Positions 1-9,166 of a DNA stretch of 64,000 bases are shown piece after piece. This DNA is from Streptomyces sp. col6 (GTDB taxonomy: Bacteria; Actinomycetota; Actinomycetes; Streptomycetales; Streptomycetaceae), in the NCBI RefSeq assembly GCF_008042035.1, contig NZ_RDBL01000002.1, positions 579,432 to 643,431 on the forward strand, written 5' to 3'. The notes beneath the pieces were generated by a model. It had not been told where the DNA came from, searched no databases, and worked only from the letters and a program-made list of their open reading frames with translations. The stretch's first letter is position 1; each line of letters starts with the position of its first letter. Position numbers and translations under genes: made by a program.

Positions 1-115
1 CAGCTGGTGAAGCCGATCGTGCCGATGGTGGCCATGTTGGCCCCCGTGGCGCTGGTCGCGGCGACGTTGCCCGCGGTCACGCTGGAGGAGGCACACGTCA
101 GGGTCGCGGCGGGGA
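1..115 (-). repeat. Arm 1 of a 115-bp perfect inverted repeat (partner 641-755)
   Basis: The reverse complement of bases 1-115 is identical to bases 641-755 inside the secreted protein gene at 484. Identity breaks sharply at base 116 (partner base 640). The repeat continues beyond the left edge, so its full length is unknown. Confidence 0.9.
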
Positions 116-167
116 GGACCGTGAAGCAGGGCTGTGACGTGGGGCGTTGAGAGGCGGCGGGGATCAT
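1..167 (-). pseudogene. Partial leftward copy of the secreted protein gene at 484; probable truncated or divergent paralogue
   Basis: Read leftward from an ATG at 167, the frame gives a short leader without a signal peptide (MIPAASQRPTS...) and then enters sequence identical to residues about 54-91 of the protein encoded at 484-1101, in the same reading frame. The identity covers bases 1-115 and continues off the left edge. The paralogue at 484 has a clear signal peptide. This copy has none, and no good ribosome binding site precedes the ATG. It is therefore either a promoterless gene fragment made by an inverted duplication or the 5' part of a diverged gene. The body lies outside the window, so the pseudogene call is an inference. 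Confidence 0.4.
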
Positions 168-1101
<934 letters not shown>

Positions 1102-1127
1102 GGCCCCAGCACCACACGGGTACGGGT

Positions 1128-1152
1128 CGGCCGCGGAGCGTCTTCGCGGCCG
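1128..1152 (+). terminator. Weak hairpin between the two secreted paralogues
   Basis: CGGCCGCG at 1128-1135 pairs with CGCGGCCG at 1145-1152 around a 9-base loop. It is a GC-rich stem without a T tract and lies 27 bases after the stop of the first paralogue. It could terminate or merely attenuate transcription into the second. Confidence 0.4.
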
Positions 1153-1213
1153 GCCCGGCCTTCTCGTTGGGGGTGCCGCCGAGACGGCGCCACGACCTAG
1201 AGGATGTGAGTTC

Positions 1214-1834
1214 GTGAACTTCCCCGCACGACGATTCACCGTCGTGGCCGCCACCCTCATCACAGCCCTCGGGACGGCGGTGTCCTCGGCCTCGGCCGGT
1301 GCGACGGGCTCGTGGAGTGTGACGCCGGCAGGGGCGTACACCGCTGTCCATGCCGTCCCTTCCACGTTCAATTTCCCGAGCATGATCGTGGCGTGCGGCT
1401 CCTTTGACGTGACTGCTGGGAAGCTCGAAGCGACCGGTACGACCGGCGGTGGGATCGGTACGATCGACGCCATCACCATCCATGACTGCTCGGTCGGTGG
1501 CATCGAGTACATCGTGACGAAGAGCGCGTCGCCGTGGGCCATCAGCCTCGTCGGGCAGAACCCTGCCCATGCGAACTGGGTGGACGTCAGCATCAAGAAC
1601 GTCGCAGCCAACTGGTATGGATTCGGCTGCACCATTGATTTCAAGGGCACGCTCCACGGGCACTACGAGAACGACACGGGCAGGCTCGTCATCGGTGACA
1701 CGTCCGGTGACCTGCTCGCCTCCAACGCGAACTGCCTGGGCCTCGTCAACAACGGCGATGTCGTCGAGCTCAGGGCATCGTTGCGCATGGCCATGGCCTC
1801 GACCGGCAAGGCGCCGGTGATCAGGGCGCTGTAG
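1214..1834 (+). CDS. Secreted protein of unknown function, paralogue 2 (206 aa)
   Basis: The GTG start at 1214 lies 112 bases after the first paralogue. A signal peptide is visible (residues 1 to about 28: MNFPARRFTVVAA..., a hydrophobic core and SSASAG). The mature part aligns end to end with the product of 484: same length, same Cys spacing, GFGC-IDFKG near residue 138, [15 protein letters not shown] near residue 173 and an STGKAP tail. Between these blocks the sequence has diverged considerably, so the duplication is old, unlike the 115-bp identity at the window edge. No known family is recognised. Codon use is slightly less GC-biased than in the neighbouring mce genes. Confidence 0.8.
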   Translation: MNFPARRFTVVAATLITALGTAVSSASAGATGSWSVTPAGAYTAVHAVPSTFNFPSMIVACGSFDVTAGKLEATGTTGGGIGTIDAITIHDCSVGGIEYIVTKSASPWAISLVGQNPAHANWVDVSIKNVAANWYGFGCTIDFKGTLHGHYENDTGRLVIGDTSGDLLASNANCLGLVNNGDVVELRASLRMAMASTGKAPVIRAL

Positions 1835-1910
1835 GGCGCAATGCACAGGCACGGTCGACCGCGCCACCGCAGTTGTACAACCGACGCACCCCGTGGAGGA
1901 CAGGCCCGAT

Positions 1911-3419
1911 ATGCACACTCAGATACCCGTACCCCGTGCGGGGCGTTCCGTGAGAGTCGCCTCCGTCGCCGGGCTCGCCCTGCTCGCTGGTCTGTTGTCC
2001 GGCGGAGGTTCGGCCGCTGACGAGACCACCGGACCGGCCGGGTTCGCCGCAGCCTGTGGGGCCGAGGACAGCGACACGGGCACCGTGACGGCAGGGGTCG
2101 GCGTTGCGGTGGACGTGCCGGCGACCGGCGAGGTCGGCCGCCCGGTACAACCGGGGCCCGTGACGCTCACCGTCACCCTCTCGCGGGCGGATCTCGCGGA
2201 ACTGCTGCCGGAAGGCACCGAGGCGTTCGTGAGCCGGGCGGCGCTCAAGGTGGAGGTCGCCCAGAACGGCGACTCGGCAGAAGCCTCTTGGGAGCTGCAC
2301 GCGCCGAGCACCCCCCTTCCCGCCGACGGTGACGTGGCGCTCGTCCACTCCGGGGACGTCCCCTACGTGACACTGGGGTCCGCAGGTGATGTCGATTTCT
2401 CCGTCAAGGAGCTGACGATCGAGCTGCGGGCCGCCACGGCCGAGCCCGAGAAGACCGCGCCGCCTCTGACCACGGTCATGTGCCGGTTGAAGGAGGGTGA
2501 GAACGGACATCTCGCGACCACGCGTGTGACCGACGGCGCCGGCACCGACCCGTCGGGCACCTCCGAAACGCCCACGACTCCGAAGGGCGGCTCCGGGCGG
2601 GCGACGGACAAGGACATCGCCGTGGAGCCGGCGACAGCCGAGGGCGACGAGGACCCCGACTACTGTCCTGTCGAACCGCCGGTGGGAGAGGTGGACGCGA
2701 GCGAGGCACCGCAGCCCCCGCCGGGTGACCCCGTGTCGACCTTTGAGAACCCCAACCCGCAAGCCAGCTGTGCCAACGCGGCAGGTCTGGCCAACGTGTT
2801 CAAGATGGACGGGGCAATGATCATCAATGACCCGGCCGATCATCCCGCACTCGTCAGTGTGAAGACATTGACGCACGTGACCAGCCGACCGCCCGACGCG
2901 GCGGGCGGGTATTACATCCGGATCGACAACCTCGCGAACCTTGAACTCCCGGATGCCGATTCCACCTTTCTCGCCTTCGGCTTTCAGCCGGTGACGGCGA
3001 AGGTGTCGTTCGAGAACAGCCCCATCACCATCTCGACGGGCAACGTGGGCACCGAAGCGTTCTCCACGGCCTACTTCCATCAGTCCCTGCGCCTCCACGA
3101 TGTCGAGATCAACGGCACGCCCTTGGACGTGGGCAGCAACTGCAGGACGTCGAAGCCGTTCAAGGTGGTACTCAACGGCGGTGCGGCGTATGTGAACGTA
3201 GGAGTGGGCGGCCGCCTGGACGGCGAGGTCACCATCCCGCCCTTCACCGGCTGTGGGACGGGCGGCGAAGACCTGAATCCGCTGTTCACCGCTTCGATCT
3301 CGGGGCCCGGGAACCGGGTCTTCATGAATCAGGCTTCGACCTGTATTCCGACCAATCCCGAAAACTCCTACTGCCCGCCCCCTCCGGCGGAAATACCCGG
3401 CGAAGAGCGGGCGCAGTAG
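1911..3419 (+). CDS. Large secreted protein with a DUF6801-like N-terminal domain (502 aa)
   Basis: I place the start at ATG 1911, which is preceded by GGAGGA at 1895-1900 and begins a signal peptide (MHTQIPVPRAGRSVRVASVAG..., cleavage near GGSAADE). An in-frame GTG at 1893 would include that ribosome binding site as coding sequence. Residues about 50-190 contain paired beta-rich segments (PVQPGPVTLTVTLS, ASWELHAPSTPLPADGDV, GDVDFSV) that resemble the actinobacterial DUF6801 domain as I remember it. This is followed by a Pro/Thr/Glu-rich linker (about 200-290) and a C-terminal domain with several Cys. Nothing enzymatic is visible. It sits in a run of exported proteins just before the mce operon and is closed by a strong terminator. 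Confidence 0.75.
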   Translation: MHTQIPVPRAGRSVRVASVAGLALLAGLLSGGGSAADETTGPAGFAAACGAEDSDTGTVTAGVGVAVDVPATGEVGRPVQPGPVTLTVTLSRADLAELLPEGTEAFVSRAALKVEVAQNGDSAEASWELHAPSTPLPADGDVALVHSGDVPYVTLGSAGDVDFSVKELTIELRAATAEPEKTAPPLTTVMCRLKEGENGHLATTRVTDGAGTDPSGTSETPTTPKGGSGRATDKDIAVEPATAEGDEDPDYCPVEPPVGEVDASEAPQPPPGDPVSTFENPNPQASCANAAGLANVFKMDGAMIINDPADHPALVSVKTLTHVTSRPPDAAGGYYIRIDNLANLELPDADSTFLAFGFQPVTAKVSFENSPITISTGNVGTEAFSTAYFHQSLRLHDVEINGTPLDVGSNCRTSKPFKVVLNGGAAYVNVGVGGRLDGEVTIPPFTGCGTGGEDLNPLFTASISGPGNRVFMNQASTCIPTNPENSYCPPPPAEIPGEERAQ

Positions 3420-3433
3420 CCCGCCCGCCGCAC

Positions 3434-3474
3434 CCCGAAGGGGCCACCTCCGCGAGGGAGGTGGCCCCTTCGGG
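3434..3474. terminator. Strong bidirectional terminator between convergent secreted protein genes
   Basis: An 18-bp perfect stem: bases 3434-3451 (beginning CCCGAAGGGG) pair with 3457-3474 (ending CCCCTTCGGG) around a 5-base loop GCGAG. It lies between the stop at 3419 and the convergent stop at 3493. Confidence 0.85.
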
Positions 3475-3492
3475 CGCTGGACGCCAGGACGG

Positions 3493-4425
3493 CTACCGCG
3501 CCGCCGAGTGCCAGTACTGCGACATGACCTTGCCCGCGTTCGGGGCGATGTCACCCGGGGCGGCCATCGCCGCCACGTCGGTCTGTGCGCTGTTCAGTGT
3601 GACGCTGTTCTTGCCCGCGGCCGAGGGCAGCCCCGTCTTCAAGTTGACCGCCCAGTTCAACGAGCCGAGCAGGCCGCAGCCGTTGGTTCCCGGGACCGCG
3701 TACGTCGTGTCGGTCTGGGTGGCGCCCTGGAGGCTGAGCCGGCTCATCGGGCCGTTCGGGTCCGGGGTTCCGTCGCCGGCGAAGTTCTCGCTGGTGACGG
3801 CCGGCTGGGTGAGGTTCTGCGGCTTCAGCAGGATCGGGTCCGAGGCGGAGCCGATGTAGCACTTGTCGCCGAGGAGCGAGTTCTGCAGGTGGATGCGGAC
3901 CGGGAGGGTGATGATCGGCTTGCCGGTGGTCGCGCCCGCCAGGAGCTGGAAGCCGGTCGGGGTGTTGACCGACTCGATGGTCGCCGTCACCCGGTTCAGG
4001 TTGACGTCGGAGAGCGTGTTGCAGATGCCCGTGATCACGGGGATGTCACTGGGGCACATCAGGCCGAGCAGACCGCCCGGCACCTTCGCGGAGTCCGCGA
4101 CGAGTGCTCCCCCCTTCGGGGAGACCACGGTCGAGACGGCGCCCGGGTGGTTGACCACGCCGATCTGGAGGTCGCTGGCGCCGAACGGCACCACGGTGTT
4201 GCCCAGCTTGATGGAGCCGCTGGCCGAGTGCGAGGAGACGCAGATGGCGATGTCCGTAGCCCCGTCCGCCGCCAGCATGGCGGGGTCGTCCACCGGACAG
4301 CGACTGAAGGGCGCCCAGTCGCCGTTCAGCTGGGTGGCGGCCGTGGCCGACCCGATGGAGGCGATGGCGGCGAGAGCGGTGAAGGAGGCCAGCAGCCCCA
4401 CACGTACCCGGTTCGAGGTTCTCAT
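3493..4425 (-). CDS. Secreted protein of unknown function (310 aa)
   Basis: The ATG at 4425 is chosen because AAGGGGAAG lies directly upstream and a signal peptide follows (MRTSNRVRVGLLASFTALAAI..., cleavage at the ATA/ATQ region near residue 30). An upstream in-frame ATG would place the signal sequence internally. The mature protein begins TQLNGDWAPFSRCPVDD and contains six further Cys, mostly as potential pairs (ICVSSH, LMCPSD, GICNTL, DKCYIG, NGCGLL), consistent with a disulphide-stabilised extracellular beta protein. It ends GDIAPNAGKVMSQYWHSAAR. I recognise no characterised family. It is convergent with the 502-aa secreted protein and separated from the mce operon by a 771-base intergenic region, so it is probably regulated separately. 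Confidence 0.75.
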   Translation of the reverse strand: MRTSNRVRVGLLASFTALAAIASIGSATAATQLNGDWAPFSRCPVDDPAMLAADGATDIAICVSSHSASGSIKLGNTVVPFGASDLQIGVVNHPGAVSTVVSPKGGALVADSAKVPGGLLGLMCPSDIPVITGICNTLSDVNLNRVTATIESVNTPTGFQLLAGATTGKPIITLPVRIHLQNSLLGDKCYIGSASDPILLKPQNLTQPAVTSENFAGDGTPDPNGPMSRLSLQGATQTDTTYAVPGTNGCGLLGSLNWAVNLKTGLPSAAGKNSVTLNSAQTDVAAMAAPGDIAPNAGKVMSQYWHSAAR

Positions 4426-5196
4426 GTCTTCCCCTTGTTTCCGATGTGCGCAGCGAATTGAGCACGGAATGCGGAATGCGGGTGGCGGGACGGCGTCGGA
4501 CGGGTCCGATACGAAATCCCATTCACCGAGCCGTGAGGTTACTGGCGAGAAACACCGCGACACAATCCCGTCGTATGAGAATCTATGGACGGGATGTGCA
4601 TCTCCGTCAGCGATGAGTACGGGATCCGGTCTTCTTGTCACTTCGTGCGCAGACCCTCGCGGGCGCCGCCGCGACTCCGGGCGGCCAGATATGCGGAATC
4701 CTGACTGTCACTTGTGCATACGGGCCGGTCCCGAGTGCTTCTTGATGCGCCGTGCGGCGTACGCGCGCCGCCGGCCTGCCCCTGAACTTGTCACCCGGCG
4801 ATAGTTTTTCCGGCCGCTCTGCTCAGTCGATGAGAAAGAATCAACCCCTTCGCGCCCTCGCGCGAAAAGTTGATGACCTGGTATTGCGGCCCAGGTTACC
4901 CACCCGTAGCGTCGCCTCCGTCAGCAGCTCCTCCGGCGCGTCCGGAGATTGCTCACCCGTCGGCAGGGAGCCCGGACTTGTGTCCGGCCTCCCTGGGCCG
5001 CGGGGTTCCGGCCTGCACCGACGGACGGCAGTGCGCAGTACTTCACAAGATCGGAACCGGAATTTGTCATCCGATGACAAACGGACCGGATCTTTGCGAA
5101 TGGGCTGTTCAAGGGCTTGTCCTGGCGGTGCCGGTGAACTTAACGTGCGCCCCTCGGCGCATTTCTGTCACTTCGTGAGCGCATGCAGGAGGTGGG
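4426..5196. promoter_or_regulatory. 771-base divergent intergenic region upstream of the mce operon
   Basis: No convincing gene in either direction. The region separates the leftward secreted gene from the rightward mce operon and should hold both promoters. It contains the motif TGTCACTT(C)GTG three times (4637-4648, 4706-4716 and 5167-5178) and the pair ACCTGG (4876-4881) and CCAGGT (4891-4896). It also has a perfect 17-bp palindrome at 5064-5080, listed separately. The repeats suggest regulator binding; their cognate protein is unknown. Confidence 0.5.
5064..5080. promoter_or_regulatory. Perfect palindromic operator candidate upstream of the mce operon
   Basis: TTGTCATC and GATGACAA are exact inverted arms around a single C, 116 bases before the first mce start codon. 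Such a perfect 8-1-8 dyad is unlikely by chance in GC-rich DNA and has the size of a GntR, MarR or TetR dimer site. The left arm TTGTCA could also serve as a -35 element. Which regulator binds is unknown; mycobacterial mce1 is controlled by a GntR/FadR-type repressor, which is only an analogy. Confidence 0.5.
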
Positions 5197-6192
5197 ATGG
5201 GAATCGAAGTAGTGGTCGAAGGGCTCACCAAGTCATTCGGCAAGCAGAACATCTGGCAGGATGTGTCGCTCACGCTTCCCGCAGGCGAGGTCAGTGTCAT
5301 GCTCGGCCCGTCCGGGACGGGAAAGACAGTGTTCCTCAAATCCATCATCGGCCTGCTCAAACCCGAACGCGGGCGCGTTCTCGTCAATGGCGTCGACATG
5401 GTGAACGGCGCTGAGCGGGACATCATGGAGGCGCGCAAGCTCTTCGGTCTCATGTTCCAGGACGGCGCCCTTTTCGGTTCGATGTCGCTTTTCGACAACA
5501 TCGCGTTCCCGCTCCGGGAGCACACCCGCAAGAAGGAATCCGAGATCCGCCGCATCGTCATGGAGCGGATCGACGTCGTGGGCCTCCTGGGCGCGGAGAA
5601 CAAGCTCCCCGGTGAGATATCCGGCGGCATGCGCAAGCGCGCCGGCCTGGCGCGGGCTCTCGTCCTCGACCCGCAGATCATCCTCTGCGACGAACCCGAC
5701 TCCGGCCTCGACCCGGTCCGCACCGCGTACATCTCCCAGCTCCTCGTCGACCTCAACGCGCAGATCGACGCGACGATGCTCATCGTCACCCACAACCTCG
5801 ACATCGCCTCCACCGTGCCCGACAACATGGGGATGCTGTTCTGCCGCAACCTCGTCACCTTCGGGCCGCGCGAGGTGCTGCTCACCAGTGACCTGCCCGT
5901 CGTGAACCAGTTCCTCGCCGGCCGCTGCGAGGGGCCCATCGGCATGTCCGAGGAGAAGGACGCCGCCACCCTCGCCGCCGAGGAGCTCAACGGCTACAGC
6001 CAGGGCATCAGCTCGGCCAATGCCCCGCGCACCGTCGTCCCCCAGCTGGAGCCCTCCCCGGGCCTGCCGGTGCGGCAGGGCGCCCTGCGCCGCCGGGAGC
6101 GGGTGATGTCGATGCTGGGCGAGCTGCCGGAGGCGGCCCGTACCGCCATCCTGAACAGCTACAGCCCGGCCGTGGGCGGTGGACGCCTGTGA
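5197..6192 (+). CDS. Mce transporter ATPase, MlaF/MceG (Mkl) type (331 aa)
   Basis: Cytoplasmic ABC ATPase that would energise Mce-dependent lipid import. Residues 37-44 are the Walker A motif GPSGTGKT, the signature is the Mla/Mce variant ISGGM near residue 141, Walker B ILCDEPDSGLDP lies near 163-174 and the switch His (VTHN) near 200. An extra C-terminal tail of about 80 residues follows the ATPase core, as is usual for actinobacterial MceG proteins. The ATG at 5197 has a near-ideal AGGAGGTG six bases upstream. It is the first gene of the operon and overlaps the next by GTGA. In mycobacteria the ATPase gene is remote from the mce operons; here it leads the operon, as known for Streptomyces. 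Confidence 0.93.
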   Translation: MGIEVVVEGLTKSFGKQNIWQDVSLTLPAGEVSVMLGPSGTGKTVFLKSIIGLLKPERGRVLVNGVDMVNGAERDIMEARKLFGLMFQDGALFGSMSLFDNIAFPLREHTRKKESEIRRIVMERIDVVGLLGAENKLPGEISGGMRKRAGLARALVLDPQIILCDEPDSGLDPVRTAYISQLLVDLNAQIDATMLIVTHNLDIASTVPDNMGMLFCRNLVTFGPREVLLTSDLPVVNQFLAGRCEGPIGMSEEKDAATLAAEELNGYSQGISSANAPRTVVPQLEPSPGLPVRQGALRRRERVMSMLGELPEAARTAILNSYSPAVGGGRL

Positions 6193-7049
6193 CCGCCCCC
6201 ATGCCCGTACGGCCCCCCGACGAACCGGAGCCGGTGGACCGGGCCCCGGAGCCCGCGAAGGCGCCCGAGGCGCCGCGCCCCAGCAGGCTCGCCGCGCCCC
6301 TGCGCGAGACCGGGCGGCTGTTCGCGCTGGCCGGCACCGTGGCCCGGGAGACCTTCCGCCGGCCTTTCCAGGTGCGGGAGTTCATCGAGCAGTTCTGGTT
6401 CGTCGCCAGCGTCACCATCCTGCCCGCCGCCCTTGTCTCCATCCCGTTCGGCGCGGTCATCGCCCTCCAGGTCGGCTCGCTCACCCAGCAGCTCGGCGCC
6501 CAGTCCTTCACCGGTGGCGCCAGCGTCCTCGCCGTCATCCAGCAGGCCAGTCCGATCATCGTGGCCCTGCTGGTCTCCGGTGCCGCCGGTTCCGCGATCT
6601 GCGCGGACCTCGGCTCCCGGAAGATCCGCGAGGAGCTGGACGCCATGGAGGTCATGGGTGTCTCGCCCGTGCAGCGCCTGGTCGTCCCGCGCGTGCTCGC
6701 CACGATGCTCGTCGCCGTCATGCTCAACGGCCTCGTCTCCGTCGTCGGCACCCTCGGCGGCTACTTCTTCAACGTGATCCTGCAGCACGGCACCCCGGGC
6801 GCGTACCTCTCCAGCTTCTCCGCCCTCGCCCAGCTGCCCGACCTCTATGTCAGCGAGGTCAAGGCGCTGATCTTCGGCTTCATCGCCGGCATCGTCGCCG
6901 CCTACCGCGGCCTCAACCCGCGCGGCGGCCCGAAGGGGGTGGGCGACGCGGTCAACCAGTCCGTCGTCATCACCTTCATGCTGCTGTTCTTCGTGAACAT
7001 GGTCCTCACGGCGATCTATCTGCAGATCGTCCCCGCGAAGGGGAGCTGA
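6189..7049 (+). CDS. YrbE-family Mce permease A (MlaE type, 286 aa)
   Basis: Integral membrane permease partner of the Mce ATPase. After a Pro-rich cytoplasmic N-terminus of about 35 residues come an amphipathic segment (RPFQVREFIEQFW) and several hydrophobic helices. The family-typical central region follows (SPIIVALLVSGAAGSAICADLGSRKI, then EELDAMEVMGVSP), which contains the conserved Glu-rich loop contacting the ATPase. The GTG start overlaps the ATPase stop by four bases (GTGA), so translation is coupled. Length and order (YrbEA then YrbEB) match mce operons. It probably forms a heterodimer with the next gene product. Confidence 0.92.
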   Translation: MTAPMPVRPPDEPEPVDRAPEPAKAPEAPRPSRLAAPLRETGRLFALAGTVARETFRRPFQVREFIEQFWFVASVTILPAALVSIPFGAVIALQVGSLTQQLGAQSFTGGASVLAVIQQASPIIVALLVSGAAGSAICADLGSRKIREELDAMEVMGVSPVQRLVVPRVLATMLVAVMLNGLVSVVGTLGGYFFNVILQHGTPGAYLSSFSALAQLPDLYVSEVKALIFGFIAGIVAAYRGLNPRGGPKGVGDAVNQSVVITFMLLFFVNMVLTAIYLQIVPAKGS

Positions 7050-7052
7050 CCC

Positions 7053-7856
7053 ATGTCAATGCTCGGCTGGCTCGACCGATCCGGTGACCAACTCACCTTC
7101 TACGTACGGGCACTGATCTGGATACCGCGCACCCTGCGCCGCTACCTCAAGGAGATCCAGCGCCTGCTGGCCGAGGTCGCCTTCGGCAGCGGTGGCCTAG
7201 GGGTCGTCGGCGGCACCATCGGCGTGATGATCGTGATGACCCTGGCCACCGGCACGGTCGTCGGCCTCCAGGGTTACGCGGCCCTCAACCAGATCGGCAC
7301 CGCCGCCTTCACCGGCTTCATCTCCGCGTACTTCAACACCCGCGAGATCGCCCCGCTCGTCGCCGGACTCGCTCTCTCCGCGACCGTCGGGGCCGGCTTC
7401 ACCGCGCAGCTCGGCGCCATGCGCATCAACGAGGAGGTCGACGGCCTCGAATCGATGGGTGTGCGCTCCATGCCCTACCTCGTCACCACGCGCATCATCG
7501 CCGGCGTCGTCGCCATCATCCCGCTGTACGCGATCGGGCTGCTCTCCTCGTACGTCGCCTCCCGCTACGTCACTGTCCTGTTCAACGGGCAGTCGGCGGG
7601 CACGTACGACCACTACTTCAATCTCTTCCTGTCCCCGGCGGACGTGCTCCTTTCGGTGTTCAAGGTGCTGATCTTCAGCGTGATGGTGATCCTCGCCCAC
7701 TGCTACTACGGCTTCCACGCCACCGGCGGTCCCGCCGGGGTCGGGGTGGCCGTGGGCCGGTCCGTGCGTAACGCGATCGTGCTGATCAGCGTCACCGACT
7801 TCTTCCTCTCGCTCGCGATCTGGGGCGCCACGACGACGGTGAAGGTGGCCGGCTGA
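7053..7856 (+). CDS. YrbE-family Mce permease B (MlaE type, 267 aa)
   Basis: Second permease subunit. It begins three bases after the previous stop with ATG 7053. It shares the MlaE architecture: an N-terminal amphipathic stretch, hydrophobic helices from about residue 47, and the conserved segment APLVAGLALSATVGAGFTAQ followed by INEEVDGLESMGVRSM, equivalent to EELDAMEVMGVSP in the partner. It ends in a transmembrane helix (SVTDFFLSLAIWGATTTVK). Its stop overlaps the next start in TGATG. With the first YrbE protein it should form the inner-membrane channel that receives lipid from the Mce hexamer. Confidence 0.92.
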   Translation: MSMLGWLDRSGDQLTFYVRALIWIPRTLRRYLKEIQRLLAEVAFGSGGLGVVGGTIGVMIVMTLATGTVVGLQGYAALNQIGTAAFTGFISAYFNTREIAPLVAGLALSATVGAGFTAQLGAMRINEEVDGLESMGVRSMPYLVTTRIIAGVVAIIPLYAIGLLSSYVASRYVTVLFNGQSAGTYDHYFNLFLSPADVLLSVFKVLIFSVMVILAHCYYGFHATGGPAGVGVAVGRSVRNAIVLISVTDFFLSLAIWGATTTVKVAG

Positions 7857-9166
7857 TGACATCCCGCGCCACCAGGACCACCACCCGCAGAACCGCGGGA
7901 GTCGCCTTCTTCCTCGTGCCCGCCGTCCTCATCTGGGTCTCGGTCTCGGTGTACGAGAAGGACTTCACCGACGACGCGACGGTCACCGTACGCACGTCGA
8001 GCGTCGGCAACGAGATGCACGAGAACGCCGACGTGAAGCTGCGCGGCGTCGTCGTCGGCCAGGTCCGGAACATCGCGGCCGACGGCGAAGGGGCCCGGCT
8101 CACTCTCGCGATCAAGCCGGACAAGCTCGACCGCATCCCGGCCGACGTCACCGCCCAGATGCTGCCGACCACCCTCTTCGGGGAACGGTTCGTCGCCCTC
8201 GTACCGCCCGCCGTGCCCTCCACGAAGACCCTCGGCGCCGGCGACGTCATCCCGCAGGACCGCTCCAGCAACGCCATCGAGCTGGAAGAGGTCCTCGACA
8301 ACGTCCTGCCGCTGCTGACCGCGGTGAAGCCGGAGAAGCTGTCCGCGACCCTCGACGCGGTCTCCACGGCGCTTGAGGGCCGGGGCGAGAAGCTGGGCGA
8401 CACCCTCGTGAAGCTGGACGCCCACCTTCAGAGGTTCAATCCCCAACTCCCCACGCTCAACGATGACATCAAGGAACTCGTCAAGGTCAGCCGGCTCTAC
8501 GCGGACTCCGCCCCCGACGTCCTGGACGCCCTCACCGACTTCACCACCACCAGCGGCACCCTCGCCGAGCAGCAGGCGAACCTCGCGAACGTGTACGGCT
8601 CCACCACCGCGTCCGCCCGCGACGTCACCGCCTTCCTCCAGCGGAACAAGGACAACCTCATCCGGCTCGCCGCCAGCGGCAGGCCCACCCTGGAGACCCT
8701 GGCGAAGTACTCCTCGGAGTACCCCTGCACCCTGCGCACCGTCGCCAACTTCGTACCGGCGATGGACAAGGCCCTCGGCAAGGGCACCGACCAGCCCGGA
8801 CTGCACGTCACTCTCAAAACCGTGCCGTCCAAGGGCAAGTACGTCGCCGGCAAGGACACCCCGGTCTACAACGCCACCGGCGGACCGCACTGCTACTCCG
8901 TCCCGTACGTCGGCGCGACCGTGCCGACCGCCGACGCCAGGACCACCGCCGACAACACCCCGGCGGACCTCGGCCCGGACCCGGCCACCCCGTCGGAGGT
9001 CCCGGCCGCGAATCCGTCGCTCGGCATGCCCAACTCCCCGCAGGAGAGCCGGCTCGTCAACGAACTGGTCGCTCCCTCACTGAAAGTCCGGCCGCAGGCC
9101 CTGCCCGAATGGAGCAGCGTGCTCATCGGTCCGGCCTTCCGCGGTGTGGAGGTGAAGCTCAAGTGA
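7856..9166 (+). CDS. Mce protein, first of six (MceA position, 436 aa)
   Basis: Exported substrate-binding subunit. One N-terminal transmembrane anchor (residues about 14-30, GVAFFLVPAVLIWVSVSVY) is followed by an MlaD/MCE domain (about 38-120) with the typical ENADVKLRGVVVGQV strand pattern. A long helical domain (about 150-290) would form the tunnel wall of the hexamer. The C-terminal 120 residues are Pro/Thr-rich. The start is fixed by the TGATG overlap with the permease gene. Family knowledge: six different Mce proteins assemble into a hollow tube that carries hydrophobic substrate across the cell envelope. Confidence 0.9.
   Translation: MTSRATRTTTRRTAGVAFFLVPAVLIWVSVSVYEKDFTDDATVTVRTSSVGNEMHENADVKLRGVVVGQVRNIAADGEGARLTLAIKPDKLDRIPADVTAQMLPTTLFGERFVALVPPAVPSTKTLGAGDVIPQDRSSNAIELEEVLDNVLPLLTAVKPEKLSATLDAVSTALEGRGEKLGDTLVKLDAHLQRFNPQLPTLNDDIKELVKVSRLYADSAPDVLDALTDFTTTSGTLAEQQANLANVYGSTTASARDVTAFLQRNKDNLIRLAASGRPTLETLAKYSSEYPCTLRTVANFVPAMDKALGKGTDQPGLHVTLKTVPSKGKYVAGKDTPVYNATGGPHCYSVPYVGATVPTADARTTADNTPADLGPDPATPSEVPAANPSLGMPNSPQESRLVNELVAPSLKVRPQALPEWSSVLIGPAFRGVEVKLK

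Noticed and set aside
4752-5414. A possible gene in the mce upstream intergenic region
   Set aside because: No ribosome binding site, atypical codon use, and it runs into the mce ATPase gene out of frame. The region reads as regulatory DNA.
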